Shown piece after piece: positions 23,101 to 31,537 of a stretch of DNA of 64,000 nt (position 1 is the first letter of the stretch; every line of letters starts with the position of its first letter). Below the pieces are notes generated by a model. That model did no database searches. It was not told the origin of the DNA and saw nothing but the letters and a program-made list of their open reading frames with translations. Both the position numbers and the translations under genes were made by a program. The stretch spans positions 7,936,001 through 8,000,000 of the forward strand of contig JBANAY010000004.1 in the NCBI GenBank assembly GCA_037952775.1, written 5' to 3'. This DNA comes from Clonostachys chloroleuca (taxonomy: Eukaryota > Ascomycota > Sordariomycetes > Hypocreales > Bionectriaceae).

Positions 23101-23930
23101 CGCGCAGTGACGTCTTTGATTCACTTCTAAAGACGCCGTGGCTGACCGTCGCTGTTGGCTTCTACGTCGGAACACCAATCATGTTCCCCCTCGATCCGTG
23201 GCGTGTTCTGACGGGTCAAAAGTACAACCCCAGCAGGGTCTACACACCGAGCGGCTCCATCGGAATCGGAGGATCGTTAGCAGCTATATACCCCGTTGCC
23301 GCCCCTGGTGGCTATCAGCTCATGGGTCGCACGTTGGGCGGGTGGGATGCCGCTGGCAACCGCCCGGGTTTTTCGTCCACGCAGCCCTGGCTGTTTAACC
23401 ACTTTGACCTGATCAAGTTCTACGCGGTCTCCGAAGAGGAGTACGACAAGGCGGAACGAGACTTCCAAGCCGGCCGGTACGTGTTTGAAATCGAAGAGAC
23501 TACGCTCGATATGGACGAGCACATTGCAAAGTTTGATGCTGCGGCGCAAGATCCGAAGTATCAGGCATGGCGGAAGCGTCAAGATGCGGCTGCTCAGGAG
23601 TTAGGAGAGACTGAGAAGCAACTCTTCCGCGAGTGGATCGAAACAAAAGAGTCCAATAACAGCCACGATAATGCTGAGGATGAGGCTATTGCTGGGAAGA
23701 CGGTGTTAGTGGAATCTCCCGTGGATGCCAACGTTTGGAAAGTTTTGGTGAAACCAGGCGATATTCTAGAAAAGGGACAGACTGTTGCCATTTTGGAGGC
23801 CATGAAGATGGAAATTAAGATAGTCGCTAGTGATGACCAGGCTGGTGCTACAGTAGTGAAAATCAGCCAACCCCCTGGGAGTATCGTAAGTCCTGGGGCA
23901 GTAATTGTTAAGGCCAGGAGGGAGGAGTGA
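20148..23930 (+). CDS. Urea carboxylase-like biotin enzyme: BC - KipA/AHS2 - KipI/AHS1 - biotinyl (frameshifted)
   Basis: Exon 1 is 20148-20362 and exon 2 starts at 20433. Biotin carboxylase comes first: [24 protein letters not shown] near residue 172 and [13 protein letters not shown]. Next is the KipA/AHS2 (CT_A_B) domain from about 490, then KipI/AHS1 (CT_C_D) from about 828. A biotinyl domain ends it, with the acceptor Lys in [10 protein letters not shown] near 1196. This is the bacterial and algal urea carboxylase order; the allophanate hydrolase half of yeast Dur1,2 is absent. The frame breaks within CCCCC at 21702-21706: upstream reads VGHGIP, and the expected [10 protein letters not shown] continues one frame over. 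One extra base would give a single frame of 1,237 residues, so either the gene is freshly disabled or the base is a homopolymer sequencing error. The enzyme would carboxylate an amide- or urea-like nitrogen using ATP and bicarbonate. The PxpA-type neighbour suggests a lactam substrate. Confidence 0.88.
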
Positions 23931-24339
23931 AAGAAAACCAATCAGATTTTAATTTTTACAATGTCTGGTCATATATATAAGGAGTCAATAAACCCGGTAA
24001 ATCGTGGAAAGATTCTTACAAAACTGTAACGGGCGTTTAGGATGATGGCGGCTAGTTCATGTTCGGTAAGTAGCGTATCAGCGTCGTGTGATGGGTGTCA
24101 CGTGAGTCTCCTCTTGTGCCGGTCAGTCTCCAGTCTTCCGGGTCCAGACCATCATCCCATCTCCATCTACCATGGAAACCCCACACTTCTTATCTGTGGA
24201 ATCATTTCATTTGGTGTTCCCAGCAATCGTCGCAACAAAATTACCATCGGAACTGCATCTGCCCCTCTGCCTGTCTTCCATGCGGCGTCTTCCTACTGCG
24301 CTTACACACCTGGGCGGCCTCCCCTGCTAGCTATTTACC
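23931..24339. other. Promoter region of the C2H2 regulator
   Basis: This 410-base gap lies between the carboxylase stop and the regulator's ATG. I see no gene and no clear TATA box. Confidence 0.5.
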
Positions 24340-26993
24340 ATGAAAGGCCGGCCTCGGCTCCGTGTAGATCCATGCAGGTTCTGCGGCAAGGAGTTCAAGC
24401 GGCAGGAACACCTGGAGCGTCATATCCGAACCCGTGAGTCAAGGCCTGTCGTCTACTTCGCGATCTGATACTGAGATATCTACTTCAGACACCCGCGAGC
24501 GACCATTTGCATGTCCATGTGGCCGGAAGTTCTCCAGACAGTATGTCATCTTATCTTACTCGGAGTACGAGTTACGCAGTCGCCTAATGATTCCTACCCA
24601 GAGACCTACTCAAACATCATCGGCAGCTCGCTCAGTGTTCGCATACACGCCAGAATGGAGATTCCAGCTACCAGCCTTCCTCAATTGACACTATCATTGT
24701 TCATCCATCTTTACCGACTAATGAACATAACCAAACTTCCTGCTTTGATGACCCCCTGCCGGGGACCTCGCTCCCTTTCCAAAGCCCTGACTTTGGCATA
24801 CCTAACCAGGCACTAGTTACAGAAACTAGACGGAACATCTCAAGCAATAATGCCACGGAGTACTCTCAGCAGCAGCTCATGGGGAAATTCTCTATACGTG
24901 ATCCCATTATGGGCGGCCCCGGGGATAGCTCTGGCTTCATTACCCAATCATCAAACCTTATGGCTCCCAATGAGCCAAGCGAAGAACTGCACATAGAACC
25001 TAGCGCTGATTTTGTGCCGCTCCGGTCGTTTGACATGGACTTCCCATTTAACGAAACAGATATGATCAACAACTATCTCATGGGTGTTTTCACCCCGATA
25101 AACTATCAAGGAAGCGTCAGTGAGAATGCATCACCCACATACGCCGAGCTTCCTCCAGATCCAGCTGGCGCTCCTGGATCAGTCGCAGCTTTCCCAAATG
25201 ATTCAATAATGAGCTTGAACCAGGACATCGCGAGTCAACCCCAGACTACGACTCAATCACATGATACAGCCGCCTGTGTGCAAAGTGATCGAGACACAAT
25301 TGCCGGGCCACTGGATGCCATCGACGACATCGCCCCAACGAATCCATGGGCCGTATCTGCTGTCGCCTATGAGAAGCTATCCGCGGAAGTCGCAAAACAC
25401 ATGGACGTGTTACCCGAACCTTTCTCTCTCCCAGGTCGACACACTCTATCAAGATATGTGTCCAGCTGGATCCGTAGTTTCCACCCTCATCTGCCTTTCA
25501 TCCATCTTCCGACAACGTGCTTGGAGTTCCGGACGCCCATGTTGCTGTTGACTCTTGCCGCTACGGGGTCATTCTATGGGTTTGAGCATACACATGGGTA
25601 TTCCATGTACTTTCTAGCCAAGTCCATCATCATGAAAGAGCTCGAAGAGCGCCGTCGCAAATCCACATTACACCTTCTTCGGAGCTTCCCCCGTTACGCC
25701 GAACTTCACACCAGCTCCTCAGTAGCAAGCAGCACACCTTCACAGGCAGAAACGCCACGCCAGCCAGGCTCCGTCGCTGCAGACGTCGAACTGCTTCAGG
25801 TCTTGCTGGTTCTTGTCCTTACAATGTCCTGGCTCGACGGACCACTAGCCCAGGACGCCCTGGCAATGAGCAGCCAACTTGCCGAGCTCACCCGGGACGT
25901 CCTGAAATGTCCGCTGGTGCAAAGCACAACCGACTCATGGAGAGATTGGGCACGCGAGGAAGAACGGCGACGTACACTCTTCTCAGCCTATTTCGTGCTC
26001 AACATCTTGACAATTTGTTTCAACGTCCCTCCGCAGGTCCTCAGTTCCGAGATCGAGCTACCACTGCCATCCTCCGAGGCCGAGTTCAGCGCAACCACAC
26101 CCAGCGCATGGCGCAGTCTGAGGCAGAAGAACAACCCATCTCGGCTGACCTTCCAAGACCACCTCGAGCAGCTGCTCTCCGGGAAGCCGCTCGCCAAAGA
26201 GGACTCGGCGACAGAGTTCGGAAACTACATGCTCATCCAGACCCTGCTGATCCAGCTCTACTTTGAACGCCAGGTCGCGTCCTCGGCCCTCAGCGCATCA
26301 GCAACCCTCACCACCGCCACCATCTCACTCTACAACAACGCCTTCAGCGCATGGCAAACATGCTGGGACTCGGCCATCGAATCCGCCCTCGACCCGTCCT
26401 CGCCCCACGGTCCCCTCGCGTTCAACTCGACAGCCATCCTCCGCCTCGCGCACGTCCACCTCGGCGTCGGCCTGCAGAGCCAGTGCGCCCTCCGCTCGCG
26501 AGACCCCCGAGTCGTCGCCCAGGCGTTCGAGGCACGCCACGACTCCATCCCGCTGGGGGCGCCTCACCTCGACCAGGCGGTCCTGCAGGCCATCTGCGCG
26601 CTGAGGATACCCGTCCGGGTCGGGATCGCGTTCGTGGCGCGCGGCCGCACGGGACACTGGAGTGTCCAGCATGCCATCAGCAACTTTGCCTGCGCGCTAC
26701 TTCTCACGCACTGGTTTGAAAAGGTTTACCAGCTGGTGAGTTGTGACGGCCTGGGGGCCCTGAGGGGAGAGGACAAGCGGTTGCTGAGCATGGTCGAAAG
26801 GCTAATTGAAGAGACTCACCTGGAGGGGACTTTGGGCGGCAGGGAGGATGCGGCGAGACGGATACGGCTTCTGTCCATTGCTGCGTTGAACCTTTGGGCG
26901 GAGACGTGCAAGGGGATTCAGGTGTTTGAGATTGTTAATGTGGTGGGAGAGACGCTTTCGCTTGTGGCAGAATCGCTTGGGGGCCGGCTTTAG
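24340..26993 (+). CDS. C2H2 zinc-finger transcription factor with fungal_trans domain
   Basis: Three exons (24340-24433, 24489-24540, 24602-26993) join in frame to 845 residues. Finger one is C-x2-C-x12-H-x3-H (Cys12, Cys15, His28, His32). Finger two is C-x-C-x12-H-x5-C (Cys40, Cys42, His55, Cys61) and contains CGRKFSRQDLLKHH; it is assembled from exons 2 and 3. A disordered Ser/Pro-rich segment follows. From about residue 330 comes the fungal-specific transcription factor domain (PF04082), with RYVSSWIRSFHPHLPFIHLP and FYGFEHTHGYSMYFLAKS. Two tandem fingers plus this domain is a common Pezizomycotina regulator layout, and such proteins often control the catabolic cluster they sit in. It directly follows the carboxylase on the same strand, so control of that cluster is the obvious inference. 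The 3' half is markedly GC-rich. Confidence 0.87.
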
Positions 26994-27666
26994 ATAACAC
27001 CTTCTGTCTTTGTGTAGGATGAATAATGAGAAGTATTTGGCAGCATGTTATATTGTTTAAATGTGTCAAACTATGCAGAATGGTGAGAAAGGTTGGCAGA
27101 GACGAAAGAGTTCCCTTGGTGGGAGTAGGTGATCTGGATCAGCATCCAGGGGTCTATGCTGAGGGCGATACTCCGTTCACCCAGAAGATGATTCAGGGCC
27201 TATCATTTGGATTTAACCGTTACTGACTTCAGTGGGTTTGCGAGGGACTCAGCTGGATCAGGTCAACGCCGGGTACTTTGGGCGTGATGCAGAAAATGGT
27301 GCCACATATCCAATGATTGGTCCTTGTACTGACTTGCGATGCAACTCTCTAGTCTCACGGTGCCCAAGTACCTCCTACACCAGCACCGCCTCTCATCCTG
27401 TGTAAGCTAGGGGCAAGGGACTTTAGTGTGTGATTCTCCATCTCACCCTCCGGCCAAGGTACCTTCGGGCCAGCTAATTTCTTTCTTCTTCAGGCAGTGG
27501 ATCCTGCTGTAAGGCAACAGTCTATGCCAAGAGCGGCACGAACGGCCCACCAGACAGTATAAAATTTCACCGTCTGCCTCAGAATCTCCGTCGAGGACGA
27601 GCATTACACAACCCAACACCAAATATACGCTCGTCGTTTACTCATCAGACTTACAAAACCTCCAAC
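26994..27666. other. Intergenic region
   Basis: No gene is visible. The right end contains the TATA-like box and leader of the following membrane-protein gene. Confidence 0.5.
27558..27564 (+). promoter_or_regulatory. TATA box of the orphan membrane-protein gene
   Basis: TATAAAA lies about 109 bases upstream of the ATG at 27667, a usual distance for fungal genes with a short leader. Confidence 0.45.
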
Positions 27667-28329
27667 ATGGCCAAGGTCGACGACACATCGGAGCCCCAGT
27701 CGGCGTCGTACAACACCTGGTCCGGTCCCCCAGGCCGGATCAACGTCTTGACCCGCCAGGGCGTGGCCCTCCCCATGATCGCCCTCCTCTACACGGCCTC
27801 GAACCCGTTCACGCCCTTCGTCTGGCTGCTCAACCTCGACGGCAGCTCCCTCTTCGACCGCCTCTTCGCCGGCATCGCCATGCTGGGCGCCTGCTACTTC
27901 CAGTGGCACATCGCCAGCATCACGCGGCCCCTCGCTATCGTTCTCCCGGGACCGTCGGGCACGACCGTCCGCAACGGCCGCGTCGAGAGGAGCGCGCCCG
28001 TCGGCTTCGTCTGGCACCCGAGCAACTACTGGCCCTATGTCCTCTGCGAGGCCATGCTCCTCGCCGCGGCCGAGTTCGGGCCCAGCGAGCTGCTGAGGAG
28101 GACCACCGTCTGCGGCGTCGTGGCGGGGCTCTGGCTCATTGGCTTCAACGCCACGCCCGAGTCTACGAAGCGCTGGGCGTATGACCAGATCAAGGCTTGG
28201 ATGTTCTGGATGGTTCTGAGTGAGATGATGATGGGTATTGGGCGAGGAGCTCCGGCGCACGCCGTCGCAGATATTGAGCACGGGGGTATCGGCTTTTGGT
28301 CTAGGATAATAATCGTGAATGAGATCTAG
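27667..28329 (+). CDS. Unrecognised membrane protein, 220 residues
   Basis: An intronless frame with strong C-ending codon preference and a TATA box upstream, so it is very likely real. I do not recognise the family. About four hydrophobic segments are visible: GVALPMIALLYTAS, LFAGIAMLGACYF, VLCEAMLLAAAEF with TTVCGVVAGLWLIGF, and a final AWMFWMVLSEMMM. The N-terminal 25 residues are polar (SASYNTWSGPPGR), and there is no signal peptide. A short loop HIASITRPLAIVLPGPSG sits between the second and third hydrophobic stretches. Size and helix count recall small integral membrane proteins found in fungal metabolite clusters, but no catalytic motif supports an enzyme call. The stop at 28327-28329 follows a less GC-rich tail (RIIIVNEI), so an intron shortly before the end is possible. 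Confidence 0.65.
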   Translation: MAKVDDTSEPQSASYNTWSGPPGRINVLTRQGVALPMIALLYTASNPFTPFVWLLNLDGSSLFDRLFAGIAMLGACYFQWHIASITRPLAIVLPGPSGTTVRNGRVERSAPVGFVWHPSNYWPYVLCEAMLLAAAEFGPSELLRRTTVCGVVAGLWLIGFNATPESTKRWAYDQIKAWMFWMVLSEMMMGIGRGAPAHAVADIEHGGIGFWSRIIIVNEI

Positions 28330-28654
28330 AATAACGGAAATAGATATCAATATTATATCTTTCACTCTATCGAGATTTCGCAACCAGGCTGTGTCTGATA
28401 ACTCCCTTTCGGATCTGATTGACCTGCAGATTACATGCCATGATCAGCAAACCGCTAGAGCACTCCTCAGCCCTATGAGACACCAACAGGCGCTGTAGGA
28501 CAGGCAGGTCTAGCGGGGGGTCAGCCCTACTGTACGAGTCAACTGGTTGTTTGAAAGACACCCAACCATAGCGGCTTACCCTACACCTGTTCGGACAACT
28601 CTGTCATGGCTTTCATCAAGGAGACTACGTGTTCTCTTTTCCCATTGAACGGAT

Positions 28655-28921
28655 AAGAGTTCGACTACAAAGTAAAAAATAGCGATGGAAGATTCCAGAC
28701 GCGACATCTCAATGAATAAGCGCTGCTAAGTCAAGGCTGTAACCAACATGGGGGGAAGAGATTTTGTACAAACCTTCTTCAATCACTCAATTGCCGTCAG
28801 GATAAACCACTCACCACACCACTATTTATTCAGCTCCTTCACCTAGCTACCACACAGTTCCTTATGCTCATTTCACATGAATCTAAACATTTCAACATGC
28901 CAACTCAGTCAGTACCAGTAG
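28655..28921 (+). repeat. Degenerate direct repeat, copy 1
   Basis: Shares an ordered series of blocks with copies 2 and 3: an AAAGT(T)AAA core, then a GGAAGAT(T/G)C block, a CTCAA..AATAAG-like block, TCACTCA, and finally CAACATGCCAACTCAGT. Substitutions and small gaps are scattered throughout, so the copies are old. Confidence 0.55.
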
Positions 28922-29019
28922 TCCCTTAGTCAGACGGCTTGAATTAACATATGCGCAGCCTTCGACACATCACCGCACACACAATCTCGGCGCATCCTCT
29001 CAAAGGCCAGAGATGAGAG

Positions 29020-29311
29020 ACTTGGAGTTTAAAGTTAAAAACATTAGTGGAAGATGCTAGAACCAAAATCTCAACGCAACGAATACGAAAGGCAAAAATA
29101 GGCTCCACCAGCCCAAGGCAGCAGTCATGTGGAAGTAAAATTCTTCTAAGCCCTTCTACCGATCACTCACTTGCTCTTAGGATGAGCCGCTCGGCAGATT
29201 ATTATTTCATCTGCCCTCTTTCACCTGGCTTGATGCTCGTCTTACACCAATACTGAACACACCAAGCTCGAGGCTTTTCGGCTTGCAACATACCAACCCA
29301 GTGAGTACTAG
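29020..29311 (+). repeat. Degenerate direct repeat, copy 2
   Basis: Contains AAAGTTAAAAACATTAGTGG, GAAGATGCTAGAACC, TCACTCACTTGCT, TTTCACCTGGCTTG and CAACATACCAACCCAGTGAG in the same order and spacing as copy 1. The best-preserved match between copies 1 and 2 is at the right edge. Confidence 0.55.
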
Positions 29312-29397
29312 CACTCTCTCAAAGGCAACAAGATCATCTTGACCGAGCTTATGAAGCCTAGGAAGAACACCTGCGATTTAAGATGTGTTGTGTCCCC

Positions 29398-29571
29398 ATG
29401 CAAAGGCAGTCCCGGTTCATCAGGTTGATCAAACTTGATCGGTCTACGCTATTTGAAGACCTTTACCAATGCCAGAGCTAGAAGGCTGGAGAATCTATCT
29501 CGGTCAAGGTCTTCAAACAGTGTAGTCTGATCAAGTCTGATCAACCCGATAAACCCGAACTGCCTTTGCAT
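29398..29571. repeat. 66-bp imperfect inverted repeat (hairpin-forming)
   Basis: The arm 29398-29463 (ATGCAAAGGCAGTCCCGG to GAAGACCTT) is the reverse complement of 29506-29571 (AAGGTCTTCAAACAGTG to CTGCCTTTGCAT), apart from about ten mismatches. Most mismatches are C/T or G/A transitions. A 42-base spacer separates the arms. The structure resembles a MITE core or palindromic element that decayed by C-to-T changes. Confidence 0.7.
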
Positions 29572-29944
29572 ACCCAGCATATCTCGCTTCTTAGTATACT
29601 TATGTCTCAACTGAAGAGCAGCATGAAATTCTCCAAACTCAACGGTATTTCTTTGCTTCTTCCGTAAAAGTGTATTTTTCTTCTGGCGAAAGAAGTGAGA
29701 TGACTTCAATTAATTTCCAATGTGTTGCTGCCAAGATATGACAGTTTACAAGAGCGGCGAAGGACACTAAGACTTTTTAACTCAGCTACGCAATTCTCTT
29801 CTCTTGAATAGTCAGACATTATCCCATTTAGGTTGCAGTATGTCATCCTTGATAAGCCGGCAAGTCTTCTTTTCCTTGGCATCAGCCTTTCAACCTCATA
29901 AGAGTTTGAAGCCTCCCAGTCAAAGGAGTATATGTGTGGTCCTT

Positions 29945-30100
29945 CGGGAGAGTTTGAGTAGAAAGTTAAACAACAATGGGAGATGCCAGAACCCGACAAC
30001 TCAACAAAATGAATGCGAAATGTAAAATAAAGCTTCGCTAGCCCAAGGTGTCGTCCTTCTCATCTTGTATACCTTCTTCTTTTTGGTTGCTGTCCAGATG
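29945..30100 (+). repeat. Degenerate direct repeat, copy 3 (partial)
   Basis: Contains AGAAAGTTAAACAACAATGG, GAGATGCCAGAACCC, CAACTCAACAAAATGAATGC and GCTAGCCCAAGG, aligning with copy 2 (GAAGATGCTAGAACC, CTCAACGCAACGAATACG, ACCAGCCCAAGG). The similarity fades after the AGCCCAAGG block, so this copy appears truncated on its right. Confidence 0.5.
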
Positions 30101-31402
30101 CGGTCCGAAAATCTACTCTGACAGCGTCGTCATGGTCGACTCCTCTCATCACATCATCCGGGCACTCAAACGCTGTCCATGTCAGTCGGGCTCAATCAAT
30201 TCCAGATTTTATCATCAGTTATCGCTTAAACAGGGCCCTGCTTTGCATATTTCCACCGTAAAGTAAACCCTGCCACTAGGTCAGCGTTGACAGCCCGCCT
30301 CGTGAGATAATCTGAGAGCGATGGCCCCCAAACAAAGTAGTTCAGCGCCGACACCCCATAGCGCCCACGCCTCTCAAATGCCCTTCTTGCAGAACCGATC
30401 GAGTGATCTGACTGGGTAAGCACCCGTGACTAGACCTGATTGATGGTCTTGTCGATCCTTTTTTCCAAAACCACGCTGTTTGAGGTTACCGAGTTTGTGG
30501 GTAATAGCCCCTGCGTCTGTTCGGTTATCTTCATATTCTGAAACTCAGCCCTATGGCGTTGCAGCCACCCTCGTGGATTGCATATAAATGCGAAACATGG
30601 CACGATAAGATGTATATGATTGGGCACCGTGAAGCACATTGAAATGGCTCTCTATTGTTCTCGTGGGGTTGAAAGCTTAGGCGGTTATAACAACACCTTG
30701 ATATGACAGACCCTCGCCTATGGCCCGTTCAGCTGGCTCTAAGCAGGGCTAGGGAAACTACCCAGGTTCGCCTCATTTCCCTCGAATTGGAAGTGCTGGC
30801 TAACAACTGCGGGTCTCTCATCCAGGTTGAGTTGCATGTCAGTGCTACCCTTGGACAAAAATATCCCCAAAATACACTGCGTCCAATCGGGTCATTGGAC
30901 CAAGTCAAGGTTCATGAGCACTGGCTGGACTTTGCATGCCGTTCTTCAGCCCTTGACATCATTAGCCATGTGGATGGAGAGTCGGTTAACCGGTCAGAGG
31001 ATTTGGGATTGACCCATTCCACTAAGCAGCTGCGTTTCCATTGCAATGATTGGGTAGCCTGATGACTATGAACGGCGTCTTACCATTTAGCTAATCTACT
31101 TCTGTCGTGGTCTGGGACAAAAATAGAATCGAATCCTTGCAGCTGCTTATTTAAAGATATTAGTAAATGAGATGGGTACCGCATTCATCTAATGGGCGCC
31201 GAAATAGGTCTCCCAATGTAACCCTTCACAGCGAACCCTGTCATAATCGAAATGTTCTTCCCATTGGACCATCTCCGCGATCCATGGGAAGTTCGAGAGG
31301 TCAGCCTGCATAAGCTGACCAACGAAGCTGAATGATGTGCACAACAGCATATTTGGGACTTTAGTGACTGGGCACATATGACTCGGTTGTGCGCCCACCA
31401 AG

Positions 31403-31500
31403 TTTTCTTTTCCTAATTTTCTTCTTTTTTTCTGTTTATCCTTTTCTTCTTTTCCTTTGTTTTGCTCTTCTTCTTTACCCCTTTTTTAATTTCTTTTGTT
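31403..31500 (+). promoter_or_regulatory. Polypyrimidine tract upstream of the NACHT-ankyrin gene
   Basis: Nearly 100 bases of almost pure T/C on the coding strand, interrupted by only a few A and G, end 37 bases before the ATG at 31538. CT-rich tracts just upstream of the start are common in highly or constitutively transcribed fungal genes, where they mark the transcription start. Confidence 0.5.
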
Positions 31501-31537
31501 CAACCCCGGCATCTAGCTAGGTGGAGACGATACAACC

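Larger units (their letters stand above)
28330..31402. other. Gene-poor tract with decayed repeats
   Basis: Three kilobases without a supportable gene. It contains three degenerate direct repeats and one inverted repeat, listed separately. The remaining short open frames (for example 30703-31062) show no motif. This looks like a graveyard of a small mobile element, but no transposase remnant is recognisable. Confidence 0.5.

Noticed and set aside
26263..26719. Several Arg/Pro/Ser-rich frames on both strands inside the C2H2 regulator.
   Set aside because: They are shadows of the GC-rich coding strand with strong third-position C/G bias.
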